Assembly (NCBI GenBank): GCA_025928735.1
Contig: JAICIW010000014.1
Location: forward strand, 1 to 15,689
Reading direction: 5' to 3'
From: Rhodanobacteraceae bacterium
GTDB lineage: Bacteria > Pseudomonadota > Gammaproteobacteria > Xanthomonadales > Rhodanobacteraceae
Length of the DNA: 15,689 nucleotides
This document shows, one piece after another, positions 1 through 10,790 of this stretch. Made by a program: the position numbers and the translations under genes. The number at the start of each line of letters is the position of its first letter. Position 1 is the stretch's first letter. Below the pieces are notes generated by a model. It did not search any database, was not told where the DNA came from, and saw only the letters and a program-made list of their open reading frames with translations.

Positions 1-443
1 AGCAGGCGCTGCACATCGCGCACGAGGTCGAACGGGCATTGCGTGGTGACGGCCACCGCGCGCTGCTGCAGCGGATGTTCGGCAATCGCCCGGCGCGCTG
101 GTCATCGAAACTGCACGGGCACGACCGGCTGCGCGCGGCCATCAACATCTTTACCCGCATGCGTTTTTGCGACGCGCATGGCCGCATCGATTTCGATGCC
201 AAGGGTGCGCCGGGCTCGCAGCACGCCGGCCTGTATCCGTGGTTCGAAGTGCCGGGCGTACGCGCGCGCGACACCCGCATCGTGTGTGGACACTGGTCCG
301 CACTCGGGCGTTTCGCCGGGCTCGGCGTGTATGCCATCGACACGGGTTGCGTATGGGGCGGCAAGTTGACCGCGCTGCGCCTCGATGGCGAGGAGCCGCA
401 GTTCATTACCGTGAATGCGGAGCCGCATCGCACCCGCAAATAG
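1..443 (+). CDS. apaH: Bis(5'-nucleosyl)-tetraphosphatase (symmetrical) ApaH, C-terminal part
   Basis: The gene is cut by the left window edge; the open frame (codons from base 3) gives about 146 C-terminal residues. ApaH hydrolyses Ap4A symmetrically to two ADP and belongs to the calcineurin-like metallophosphatases. The segment GHWSALGRFAGLGVYAIDTG followed by CVWGGKLTALRL matches the family's C-terminal signature: the GHW histidine is a metal-site residue, and DTGCVWGG is typical of ApaH rather than of generic Ser/Thr phosphatases. The N-terminal GDxHG and GNHD motifs lie outside the window, so catalytic completeness cannot be judged. The stop codon is TAG at 441-443. Palindromic repeats start within ten bases downstream and separate it from the convergent acyl-CoA dehydrogenase gene. 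Confidence 0.93.
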   Translation, partial: QALHIAHEVERALRGDGHRALLQRMFGNRPARWSSKLHGHDRLRAAINIFTRMRFCDAHGRIDFDAKGAPGSQHAGLYPWFEVPGVRARDTRIVCGHWSALGRFAGLGVYAIDTGCVWGGKLTALRLDGEEPQFITVNAEPHRTRK

Positions 444-448
444 TGTTC

Positions 449-620
449 GTCATTCCCGCGAAAGCGGGAACCCAGGATGTAGGGCGGGAGTAGCGCAGCG
501 CATCCCGCCGAACGAGGTATCCACGACAGGCGGGTTGCACCCGCCTACCAAGGCTGGGCATAGCGAAGCCCAACGAAATACCGGTGTTGGGCTTCCCCGA
601 TGAAGCCGGGTCAGCCCAAC
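449..620. repeat. Composite of REP-like palindromic repeats between apaH and the acyl-CoA dehydrogenase gene
   Basis: Four dyads follow one another. A REP-like unit at 449-475 has arms TTCCCGC/GCGGGAA around GAAA. GGCGGGA (483-489) pairs with TCCCGCC (503-509). AGGCGGGT (528-535) pairs with ACCCGCCT (539-546). GTTGGGCT (586-593) pairs with AGCCCAAC (613-620). The first unit is nearly identical to the left arm of the element at 3967-4062, and the last resembles the element at 11423-11516, so these are dispersed families. Because the flanking genes converge, the hairpins could also act as transcription ends, but none has a U-tract. Confidence 0.8.
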
Positions 621-645
621 CTACAAAAGCGTGGAACGTTACGCG

Positions 646-1806
<1,161 letters not shown>

Positions 1807-1889
1807 CGCGACACCTCTGTCTGTCGTGCATCGCACCGATGGTTGGCGCGACAACCCAACTTGACATCATACCGCCACCGGGCGCTTCG

Positions 1890-1925
1890 CTTTAATTTAT
1901 CTCTTCATCCTGATATAAAGATGGA
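1890..1925 (+). promoter_or_regulatory. Candidate promoter and operator of the ArsR-methyltransferase/metH operon
   Basis: This is an AT-rich island in an otherwise GC-rich gap. TATAAA at 1914-1919 makes a good -10 box, with TTTAAT (1891-1896) at 17 bp as a weak -35. The predicted start point, 1926, is the A of the regulator's ATG, so the transcript may be leaderless; no clear Shine-Dalgarno sequence is present. TATC (1898-1901) and GATA (1912-1915) form an inverted repeat with a 10-bp spacer, and CTTTA (1890-1894)/TAAAG (1916-1920) form an outer, slightly off-centre pair. Such a dyad between -35 and -10 is where an ArsR-type repressor would bind. There is no room for a cobalamin or SAM riboswitch. 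Promoter and operator are inference. Confidence 0.4.
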
Positions 1926-2855
1926 ATGCTTGATCTGGTTTCCGCCACCGCGTTGCTGCGCGTGTTGTCCGACCCTACCCGGGTGCGGCTGCTGGCGCTG
2001 CTGCGGCGCGAAGAACTGACCGTCGCCGAACTTTCGTCGGTGTTGCGGCTTGCGCAGCCTCGGGTATCCACGCACCTCGCCAAGCTCAAGGAAACGGGGC
2101 TGGTGCGCGACCGGCGTGCGGGCGTATCGGCCTATTACCGGTTCAATGAAAGCGGTTTCGACGGCGCGGCCGATTTGCTGCGCGCGCTGGAAGACGGCGT
2201 CGACGACGCGATGCTGGATGCCGATGCGCAGCGCCTGCCGTCGGTGCTGGCGGCGCGCGCGCGCGCGCGCGGCTGGGCCGACAGCGTGGCCGGCGACATG
2301 GAGCGCCACTATTCACCGGGGCGCACTTGGGAAACCCTCGCGCGCACTTTGCTGCAGTTGCTCGAAACCGGCGACGTGCTGGACATCGCCTCGGGCGACG
2401 GCGTGCTGGCCGAGCTGCTGGCGCCGCACGCACACTCCATCGTGTGCGTGGATTCCAGCCCCAACGTGGTCACGGCTGCGCGCAAGCGTCTGAAGGCCTT
2501 CCGCAACGTCGAAGTCGTCGAAGGCGACATGCACGCGCTGAGGCTCACCAACCGCAAATTCGATCTCGTCCTGATGATGCATGCGCTCACCTACAGCGAT
2601 CGGCCGCAGCAGGCCATCGCCGAAGCGGCGCGCGTATTGAAACCGGCCGGCCGGCTGCTGGCGGCCACGCTTTCGAAACATGCACATCGCGCAGCGGTCG
2701 CGCCGTTCGATCACAAGAACCTCGGCTTCAGGCGCGAAGACCTGGCCGTTTTTGCGCGCAAGGCGGGGCTTGAAGTCCTGCACTGCGAGCGCATTTCGCG
2801 CGAAGCACGTTCGCCCCATTTCGAAGTGTTGAGCCTGCTGGCCAGAAAACCATGA
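1926..2855 (+). CDS. ArsR-family transcriptional regulator fused to a SAM-dependent methyltransferase domain
   Basis: The protein has 309 aa. Residues 1-80 are an ArsR/SmtB winged helix (LSDPTRVRLLALL, then the recognition-helix region LAQPRVSTHLAKLKETGLV and a wing ending in AYYRF). No cysteine pair for arsenic or zinc sensing is visible in the HTH part. Residues about 145-260 are a class I methyltransferase fold with motif I DIASGDGVLAELL from Asp153, acidic motif II VCVDSS, EGDMHAL, and a motif IV-like DLVLMMHAL. It overlaps the homocysteine-methyltransferase gene by ATGA, so the two are translationally coupled. ArsR-type regulators of methionine genes, some with such a domain, are known in Proteobacteria (SahR, which senses S-adenosylhomocysteine). 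By context this is probably a SAH- or SAM-sensing regulator of metH, and the methyltransferase fold may serve as a ligand sensor rather than an enzyme. The ligand assignment is inference. Confidence 0.85.
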   Translation: MLDLVSATALLRVLSDPTRVRLLALLRREELTVAELSSVLRLAQPRVSTHLAKLKETGLVRDRRAGVSAYYRFNESGFDGAADLLRALEDGVDDAMLDADAQRLPSVLAARARARGWADSVAGDMERHYSPGRTWETLARTLLQLLETGDVLDIASGDGVLAELLAPHAHSIVCVDSSPNVVTAARKRLKAFRNVEVVEGDMHALRLTNRKFDLVLMMHALTYSDRPQQAIAEAARVLKPAGRLLAATLSKHAHRAAVAPFDHKNLGFRREDLAVFARKAGLEVLHCERISREARSPHFEVLSLLARKP

Positions 2856-3955
2856 ACCAGAACCTGCCTTACCTCCGTCCCGACCGCGTCGAAAAGCTTG
2901 AAGCCGCGCTCGCCGAACGCATCCTCGTGCTCGACGGCGCGATGGGCACCATGCTGCAGCGGCACGAGCTGGACGAAGCCGGTTACCGCGGCGAGCGCTT
3001 CGCGCACGGCTGCGACGCGGGCCACGCACACGAACATGCAGGCGAAAACGCCGATGCCGGTGGCTGCGAGCGCGACCTCAAGGGCGACAACGACCTGTTG
3101 TCGCTGACCCATCCGGAAATCATTCACGACATCCACGCCGCGTATCTCGATGCAGGCGCGGACTTTGTCGAAACCAACACCTTCAACTCCACCTCGATCA
3201 GCCAGGCCGATTACGCACTGCAGCATCTCGTGCCTGAATTGAATCGCAATGGTGCAAGGCTGGCTCGCGCCGCGTGCGACGAAGTCGAGCGCAAGACCCC
3301 GGATCGTCCGCGCTTCGCGATCGGAGTGCTGGGTCCGACCAGCCGCACCGCATCGCTGTCGCCGGACGTCAACAACCCCGGTTTTCGCAACGTCGATTTC
3401 GACGAACTGGAAAGTGCCTATGCGGATGCCACGCGCGGCCTCATCGAAGGCGGCGTTGACATCGTGATGGTGGAAACCATTTTCGACACCTTGAATGCGA
3501 AGGCCGCGCTGTCCGGCATCGCGCGCGTGTTCGACGAACGCGGCGGCCGCTTGCCGGTCATGATTTCCGGCACCATCACCGACCGTTCCGGCCGCACGCT
3601 TTCTGGGCAAACCGCCGAGGCATTCTGGTATTCGGTCGCACACGCGCGGCCGCTTTCCGTCGGACTCAACTGCGCGCTGGGCGCGAAGGATCTGCGCCAG
3701 CACATCGAGGCACTGGCGCGCGTTGCCGACTGTGCCGTCAGCGCGCACCCGAATGCGGGCCTGCCGAACGCGCTGGGCGGCTATGACGAAACGCCCGAGG
3801 AAATGGCGAAAACTCTGGGCGAATTCGCGCGCGACGGGCTGCTCAATATCGTCGGTGGTTGCTGCGGCACCACGCCCGAGCACATCGCCGCGATCGCCGA
3901 AGCCGTGCGCAACGTGGCACCGCGCGAGTTGGCCGCAGCTGCACGAGCTGCTTGA
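2852..3955 (+). CDS. metH: Methionine synthase, homocysteine-binding module encoded as a separate protein
   Basis: This 367-aa protein corresponds to the N-terminal homocysteine S-methyltransferase module of cobalamin-dependent MetH. It begins ILVLDGAMGTMLQ and includes DLLSLTHPEII, ADFVETNTFNS, the NCALG cysteine (Cys274) and GGCCGTTP (Cys337 and Cys338), the three zinc ligands that activate homocysteine thiolate. It stops after the module, where single-chain MetH would continue into the folate domain; the next gene supplies the rest. Residues about 52-74 are an insertion rich in His, Asp, Gly and Cys (HGCDAGHAHEH onward, Cys54 to Cys72) between RFA and DLKGDNDLL, where E. coli MetH has only a few residues. 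Start and upstream stop overlap by four bases (ATGA). A B12-independent homocysteine methyltransferase (MmuM type) is less likely, given the closeness to MetH and the adjacent second half. Confidence 0.93.
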   Translation: MNQNLPYLRPDRVEKLEAALAERILVLDGAMGTMLQRHELDEAGYRGERFAHGCDAGHAHEHAGENADAGGCERDLKGDNDLLSLTHPEIIHDIHAAYLDAGADFVETNTFNSTSISQADYALQHLVPELNRNGARLARAACDEVERKTPDRPRFAIGVLGPTSRTASLSPDVNNPGFRNVDFDELESAYADATRGLIEGGVDIVMVETIFDTLNAKAALSGIARVFDERGGRLPVMISGTITDRSGRTLSGQTAEAFWYSVAHARPLSVGLNCALGAKDLRQHIEALARVADCAVSAHPNAGLPNALGGYDETPEEMAKTLGEFARDGLLNIVGGCCGTTPEHIAAIAEAVRNVAPRELAAAARAA

Positions 3956-3966
3956 TGCTTTTGTTC

Positions 3967-4062
3967 GTCATCCCGCGAAAGCGGGGATCCAGTGACTTGC
4001 CTGATCGCCAGTCAACGACACTGGATTCCGGGTTCCGCACTGCGTGCGGCTCCGGAATGACG
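3967..4062. repeat. REP-like palindromic element between the two metH genes
   Basis: This 96-bp element starts GTCATCCCGCGAAAGCGGGG and ends with GGAATGACG. ATCCAGTG (3987-3994) pairs with CACTGGAT (4019-4026), GTCAT with ATGAC at the outer ends, and the left arm itself forms a hairpin with CCCGC/GCGGG around GAAA. The left half is nearly the same as 449-475, so it belongs to a dispersed family. It fills most of the 127-bp gap between the homocysteine module and the rest of MetH. Confidence 0.85.
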
Positions 4063-4082
4063 ATTCTCGAAATGGATCGCTC

Positions 4083-6809
<2,727 letters not shown>

Positions 6810-6817
6810 ACGGACGG

Positions 6818-6850
6818 GGCGGCGCCGCGCAGGGCGTGCGCAGCGCCGCC
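6818..6850. terminator. Strong GC hairpin at the convergent ends of metH and a small membrane gene
   Basis: GGCGGCGC (6818-6825) pairs with GCGCCGCC (6843-6850). Inside it GCGCA (6827-6831) pairs with TGCGC (6837-6841), leaving a 5-base loop and one C/A mismatch. It starts nine bases after the metH stop and ends four bases before the stop of the opposing gene. There is no U-tract on either strand, so it is a likely bidirectional attenuating or 3'-end-protecting hairpin rather than a textbook intrinsic terminator. Confidence 0.55.
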
Positions 6851-6854
6851 GAAC

Positions 6855-7118
6855 TCAGAGCGTCGCGCCGCCCATCGCCGCATGGAGAAACGAGGCGCCG
6901 ATCGTGAAAAAGAACACCAGCCAAAGCACGAAAATCACCGCGGCCAGTATCAAGGCCGCGCGGCAGTAATTCTGCTTGCTGGGGTGGGTGCTGCCGGAAA
7001 AGCCCCACACGAACAACATCACGATTCCCACAATCGGAATCGCCAACACGATCAAGGTGATGATCCAGTCGCCCAGAGAAACCGGCGACGCCTCACGTGC
7101 GGAAAGCTGTGCGTTCAT
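6855..7118 (-). CDS. Small two-helix membrane protein, function unknown
   Basis: This 87-aa protein has two predicted membrane helices: roughly residues 16-37 (WIITLIVLAIPIVGIVMLFV) and 52-75 (AALILAAVIFVLWLVFFF). They are joined by a short polar loop, GFSGSTHPSKQNYCR. The N-terminal 14 residues are polar. Small proteins with this WIITLLI...GFSxxTxPSKxNY pattern occur widely as hypothetical proteins, and I know no function for them. The ATG at 7118 has AGGAG a few bases upstream; an ATG 13 codons earlier lacks a site. It converges with metH across a GC hairpin and is followed upstream by 155 bp without a gene. Confidence 0.7.
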   Translation of the reverse strand: MNAQLSAREASPVSLGDWIITLIVLAIPIVGIVMLFVWGFSGSTHPSKQNYCRAALILAAVIFVLWLVFFFTIGASFLHAAMGGATL

Positions 7119-7273
7119 GCCCCTCTCCTGCTCAAGTGATGGCGGATGCGCCGGCAAGCCTCCGTCGAATGCAGCGGCGTCGACAGCCGACCGTTTTCGA
7201 TCCCCGTGCCGCGCCTTGCGGCTGGCCGATCGTAGCCCACCATTGCCCCGGCTGCATGTGCCCCCAGCCGCCG

Positions 7274-7594
7274 TCAGGTCGCGGCACCGCCCGCCTTTTC
7301 CTGCTCGCGATGACGCAGGTGCACGCTGACGTTGTACAGCGCCACGAACATCGGAAACAGGTTCGAGATGATGCCCACCGAATCATTCTTGCCGAAAATG
7401 AAATAGGCCAGCAGCAGGATGCTTCCGCAGACGGACATGTACCAGAACAGCATCGGCATCACGACCTTGCGGTGTTTCCTCGTCGCGTAGAGCTGCACGA
7501 ACCAGCGCGAGGCGAAAACAGCGGTGCCGAGAAACCCGACCACTTTCCAGGGCGTGAGTTGGAAGTTGGTGAAGGCGTGCAGAACGTGTTCCAT
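7274..7594 (-). CDS. Lipid A biosynthesis N-terminal domain (LAB_N) membrane protein
   Basis: This 106-aa protein matches the LAB_N domain (N-terminal domain of some lipid-A-disaccharide synthases, also found alone). It has WKVVGFLGTAVFASRWFVQL, then a basic stretch YATRKHRKVVMP, MLFWYMSVCGSILLLAYFIF and a third hydrophobic segment IISNLFPMFVALYNVSVHL. These are three membrane helices in the inner membrane. The glycosyltransferase domain of LpxB is absent, so this is a stand-alone LAB_N protein; related small proteins often sit near lipid A or glycan-lipid genes, but here no such neighbour is seen. The ATG at 7594 is preferred to the one at 7684, which would run through the tRNA promoter on the other strand. 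The ribosome-binding site is weak (GGAAG further upstream). Confidence 0.8.
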   Translation of the reverse strand: MEHVLHAFTNFQLTPWKVVGFLGTAVFASRWFVQLYATRKHRKVVMPMLFWYMSVCGSILLLAYFIFGKNDSVGIISNLFPMFVALYNVSVHLRHREQEKAGGAAT

Positions 7595-7642
7595 GGCGAG
7601 TGTCCAGCTTCCGGTGAGTCCGGGAATTGTAACAACCGCCGA

Positions 7643-7671
7643 TTGACCGAAACCGGTGCCGCCCGTAAACT
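7643..7671 (+). promoter_or_regulatory. Sigma-70-type promoter of tRNA-Val
   Basis: TTGACC (7643-7648) and TAAACT (7666-7671) are separated by exactly 17 bp. The predicted start lies near 7678, about 15 bases before the tRNA. The bases after the -10 are CGCGCG, a GC-rich discriminator of the kind seen in stringently controlled stable-RNA promoters. Confidence 0.7.
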
Positions 7672-7692
7672 CGCGCGTTCGCATCAGGCGCT

Positions 7693-7767
7693 GGGCGGTT
7701 AGCTCAGCGGTAGAGCACTGCCTTCACACGGCAGGTGTCGCAGGTTCGATCCCTGCACCGCCCACCA
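7693..7767 (+). tRNA. tRNA-Val (anticodon CAC)
   Basis: The full cloverleaf is visible. The acceptor stem GGGCGGT (7693-7699) pairs with ACCGCCC (7757-7763), followed by discriminator A and an encoded CCA. The D arm is GCTC...GAGC. The anticodon stem CTGCC/GGCAG encloses the loop TTCACAC, giving anticodon CAC, which reads GUG valine codons. The T arm is GCAGG TTCGATC CCTGC. It is a single gene, not part of a tRNA cluster, with its own promoter and terminator. No integrase or repeated 3' end suggesting use as an attachment site is seen nearby. Confidence 0.97.
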
Positions 7768-7781
7768 GCATCCAGCATTGC

Positions 7782-7817
7782 AAAAGGCCGATTCCCCGGA
7801 ATCGGTCTTTTGTTTTT
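7782..7817 (+). terminator. Intrinsic terminator after tRNA-Val
   Basis: The arm AAAAGGCCGATTCC (7782-7795) pairs with GGAATCGGTCTTTT (7798-7811) over 14 bp, with one G-U pair and a two-base CC loop. It is followed by GTTTTT. This is a standard rho-independent terminator 15 bases after the tRNA CCA. Confidence 0.93.
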
Positions 7818-7923
7818 CCGGTTGCCGCACGCCGCGCATGCACCACCGTTCGGCGTGCCGAATCACGCTGCTTTCACGTGGCGGGGGCTAAATCCTGTGC
7901 TGGTGGCACGCAGGATGCAATGG

Positions 7924-9033
7924 ATGGCCGAGTCCGACGCCGACTGGGAACATACGCCCGACAGCGAGATCCATCTCAAGGGTTCATGGACCCTGCTGTT
8001 GGCTGCGGACCGGCGGCGGCGCCTCGCGCGGGAACTCGGTCAACTCCATGCGCCCCGCCGCTATCGTTGGAACCTGCAGCACGTGGCCGCGCTGGACAGT
8101 GCGGGCGCGCGCCTGCTGTGGGACGTGTGGGGCCACCAACTGCCGGAGCAACTCGATTGCCAGGAACACCAGCGGCACTGGTTCCGCTGGCTGGCCGACA
8201 CCCATTTTCCCGACCCGCCGATCGCGCATCCGATCGATGAAGCGATCGACCGGGCCAGCCGGAGCGCGCTCGGCTTTCTCAAGGTCGCCGGCGGCATTCT
8301 TCTGCTGATCGGCCAGTTGATGGTGGACGTCGCCAATTGCGTGCGCCATCCGCGCGTGATTCCCTGGAAGGAAATCACCGCGGCGATCTATCGCATCGGC
8401 GCGACGTCGATGCTGCTGCTGGGTTGCGTGGGTTTCCTGATCGGCGTGGTGATGACCATACAGATCGGCATGGCGCTGCAACAGTTTGGCGCGCAATCGA
8501 TGATCGTCGGGATGATGGGGCTGGCCGTGCTGCGCGAGCTGGGGCCGGTGATCTGCGGCTTGATCCTGGCAGGTCGCTCGGGTTCGGCGATGACGGCCGG
8601 CATCGGCGCAATGCATCTCACTGGCGAATACAACGCGTTGCGCGCGTTTGGATCGTCGCCCAGTCTGCGCCTGGCGTTCCCGCAAGTGGTCGGCGCCTGC
8701 ATCAGTCTGCCGCTGCTGGTGGTGTGGACGGATTTCGCGGCGCTGGTGGGAGGCGCGGTGACCGCGCAGTCCGACCTCGGCGTCGGCTACCGACAGTTCA
8801 TGGCGCAGTTGCCGGCGCAGGTGCAGATCGTGAACTTCTGGATCGGGCTCGCCAAGGGCGCGCTGTTCGGATTCACGATCGCAGTGGTCGGCTGCTATTT
8901 CGGCATGCACACATCGCCCGACACCGGCTCACTAAGCCGCAATACCACGCTGTCGGTCGTGACCAGCCTGACCCTGATCCTGCTGTTCGATGCCAGCGCG
9001 GGCGCGCTGCTCACAAACGTCGGACTGTTGTGA
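7924..9033 (+). CDS. MlaE-family lipid ABC transporter permease with N-terminal STAS domain
   Basis: The protein has 369 aa. Residues about 10-85 form a STAS-like domain (LKGSWTLLLAA, then YRWNLQHVAALDSAGARLLW), equivalent to a fused MlaB. Residues about 110-365 are the MlaE permease (GVVMTIQIGMAL, LAVLRELGPVICGLILAGRSGSA, GAMHLTGEYNALRAFG) with five or six membrane helices. It acts in the inner membrane with the following ATPase and MCE protein to move phospholipids between membranes. The start is uncertain: the ATG at 7924 has AGGA eight bases upstream, while 7915 (ATG) and 7897 (GTG) are in-frame alternatives. Eight bases separate its stop from the next start. The STAS fusion explains why no separate MlaB gene follows. 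Confidence 0.9.
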   Translation: MAESDADWEHTPDSEIHLKGSWTLLLAADRRRRLARELGQLHAPRRYRWNLQHVAALDSAGARLLWDVWGHQLPEQLDCQEHQRHWFRWLADTHFPDPPIAHPIDEAIDRASRSALGFLKVAGGILLLIGQLMVDVANCVRHPRVIPWKEITAAIYRIGATSMLLLGCVGFLIGVVMTIQIGMALQQFGAQSMIVGMMGLAVLRELGPVICGLILAGRSGSAMTAGIGAMHLTGEYNALRAFGSSPSLRLAFPQVVGACISLPLLVVWTDFAALVGGAVTAQSDLGVGYRQFMAQLPAQVQIVNFWIGLAKGALFGFTIAVVGCYFGMHTSPDTGSLSRNTTLSVVTSLTLILLFDASAGALLTNVGLL

Positions 9034-9041
9034 GGCCGTCG

Positions 9042-9857
9042 ATGAACGCCGCGGATGCCGAACCCGACGCAACGATCATCAAGGTGGAGAACCTGCACTC
9101 GCGGCTCGGCGGCCAGCCGATCCACCGCGGCGTCGATCTGGAAGTCACGCGCGGGGAATTGATGACCGTGATCGGCGCGTCCGGTTCGGGCAAGACCACG
9201 TTGTTGCAGCAGATCATCGGCCTGCAGCAACCGGACCAGGGCTCGATCCGGGTTCTGGGCCAGTCGCTCGACGATCTCGAAGTCTGGGAAGCGCGCCTGC
9301 TGCGACGGCGCTGGGGCGTGCTGTTCCAGCAGGCGGCGCTGTTCAGCGCGATGAGCGTCTACGACAACCTTGCTTTTCCGGTGCGCGAGCTGCGCAAGGA
9401 GGGCATCCATGTGGACGAGGATGCGCTGCGCGATGGCATCGCGCTGAAGCTGCACATGGTCGGCCTTGCCCCGGAAGATGCGTGGAAATATCCGTACGAG
9501 CTTTCCGGCGGCATGGCCAAGCGCGCAGCGCTGGCACGCGCATTGATGCTGGAAGCGGAACTGCTGTTCCTGGACGAGCCGACTTCCGGCCTCGATCCCG
9601 GTTCCGCCTCGGAATTCGACACCCTGCTCGCCGAACTGCACAAGGAATTGCACCTGACCGCCATGATGATCACGCACGACATCTACAGCGTGGCCGCGCT
9701 GAGCGACCGCATCGCGGTACTGGCGGACGGCAAGCTGATCACCGTCGGTACGCTGGAGGAAGTCGCGCACTTCGACCATCCGTTCATCACCGATTTCTTC
9801 CGCGAACGCAAGGGCGAGGATCGCCTGCAGTCGCTGGCTGCCGGCAGGGCGCAGTGA
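9042..9857 (+). CDS. MlaF-type ABC transporter ATP-binding protein
   Basis: This 271-aa ATPase powers the MCE lipid transporter. Walker A is GASGSGKTT (about residues 46-54), the Q-loop region is VLFQQAALFSAMSVYDN, the signature is ELSGGMAKRAALARAL, Walker B is LLFLDEPTSGLDP, and the H-loop is ITHDI. LSGGMAKRAALARA is characteristic of the MlaF/Ttg2A/Mkl branch rather than of importers. The C-terminal tail (FITDFFRERKGEDRLQSL) resembles the extension with which MlaF contacts the partner subunit. It starts eight bases after the permease stop and ends three bases before the MCE gene, so it belongs to one operon. Confidence 0.94.
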   Translation: MNAADAEPDATIIKVENLHSRLGGQPIHRGVDLEVTRGELMTVIGASGSGKTTLLQQIIGLQQPDQGSIRVLGQSLDDLEVWEARLLRRRWGVLFQQAALFSAMSVYDNLAFPVRELRKEGIHVDEDALRDGIALKLHMVGLAPEDAWKYPYELSGGMAKRAALARALMLEAELLFLDEPTSGLDPGSASEFDTLLAELHKELHLTAMMITHDIYSVAALSDRIAVLADGKLITVGTLEEVAHFDHPFITDFFRERKGEDRLQSLAAGRAQ

Positions 9858-9860
9858 GCC

Positions 9861-10790
9861 ATGGAAAACCGCGCCCATGCGATCGTCGCCGTTGTCTTCC
9901 TGCTGGTGTTTTTGGCGGGCGCGATCCTGGTCTATTACTGGCTGGCCGATCGCCCCGACGAACCGCTCGCATACGAAATCGTTACCAGCCAATCGGTCGG
10001 CGGGCTGGCCGAGCAGTCGGACGTCCGCTTCAAGGGACTGCTGGTCGGTCACGTCGCGAAACTCGGGTTCGATCCGGACGACCGCTCGCGCGTGGTGATG
10101 CACCTGCAACTCAAGCGCGATGCGTATGTCACCCACGCGACCTACGCGGTGGTGGCCATGCAGGGACTGACCGGCGGCAGCGTGCTGGAGCTCAAGCTCG
10201 GCAAGGGCAGCCGCGCGCCGCTCGCGACCAGCGACAAGCATCCCGCGCAGATTCCGATGCACCAGAGCCTGCTGGATTTTCTTGCAAGCTCCGCGCGCAA
10301 GGACATGCAGGATCTCCAGGACGTGCTGGCCAGCGCGCGCAAGGTACTCGACAGCGACAATCGCCAGCACATTGCGGCGTCGCTGCAGCAGATCGACACC
10401 GCCACCCGCAAACTCGCCGTCATCGAAGCGCAACTGCCGGCGCTGCTGGACAACGTGCAGCGCAGCGTGGTGCAAAGCCATGCGTTGATCGCGCACGCCG
10501 ACGCGCTCGTGCGTGATGCGCAGACGCCGGTGCGCAATGCCGCGAAGCTCGAGGCCTCCATCCAGGCGCTTGCCGAATCGAGCAGGCAACTGAGCGACAA
10601 GTTGAACAGCCAGACCGTACCGAACGTCGACACGCTCAGCGAAAGCCTGCTGCGCACGTCGCGGCAACTGGATGAGGTACTGGGCGAACTGAAGGCCAAA
10701 CCGCAAAGCCTGATTTTCGGCCCGCCGCGCCATCCGCCCGGACCAGGCGAACCGGGCTTCAACGGCGGCCACGACAAGGATCACCCATGA
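9861..10790 (+). CDS. MCE-domain (MlaD-like) periplasmic lipid-binding protein
   Basis: This 309-aa protein is anchored by one N-terminal helix (residues about 8-27, AIVAVVFLLVFLAGAILVYY). The MCE domain covers residues about 38-115 (SQSVGGLAEQSDVRFKGLLV, then the conserved VAMQGLTGGSVLELKLG). A long helical region follows (about 130-275) with many leucine/alanine heptads, as in MCE proteins whose helices form a channel through the hexamer. The C-terminus is Pro/Gly-rich. It is longer than E. coli MlaD (about 180 aa) and nearer to the single-MCE proteins of Pseudomonas and Xanthomonas. Its stop overlaps the next gene by ATGA, which indicates translational coupling to the lipoprotein. Confidence 0.92.
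   Translation: MENRAHAIVAVVFLLVFLAGAILVYYWLADRPDEPLAYEIVTSQSVGGLAEQSDVRFKGLLVGHVAKLGFDPDDRSRVVMHLQLKRDAYVTHATYAVVAMQGLTGGSVLELKLGKGSRAPLATSDKHPAQIPMHQSLLDFLASSARKDMQDLQDVLASARKVLDSDNRQHIAASLQQIDTATRKLAVIEAQLPALLDNVQRSVVQSHALIAHADALVRDAQTPVRNAAKLEASIQALAESSRQLSDKLNSQTVPNVDTLSESLLRTSRQLDEVLGELKAKPQSLIFGPPRHPPGPGEPGFNGGHDKDHP

Noticed and set aside
449..620. CRISPR array or insertion sequence in the repeat-rich gap
   Set aside because: The dyads differ from each other and have no regular spacing or spacers, and no transposase frame or target-site duplication is present.
1861..1896. TTGACA (1861-1866) with TTTAAT (1891-1896) as a sigma-70 promoter
   Set aside because: The spacing of 24 bp is too long; the better fit is the -10 at 1914-1919.
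1807..1925. Cobalamin or SAM riboswitch upstream of the regulator-metH operon
   Set aside because: Only 119 bp separate the divergent starts, no B12-box or SAM-motif sequence is visible, and the probable start point leaves no leader.
4044..4082. Upstream start for the second metH gene
   Set aside because: It would translate part of the REP-like element into residues with no match in MetH; the start at 4083 places the linker before LSGLEPL correctly.
7693..7767. tRNA-Val as an integration site for a mobile element
   Set aside because: No integrase, no repeated 3' tRNA end and no change in gene content follow; the next genes are housekeeping lipid transport.
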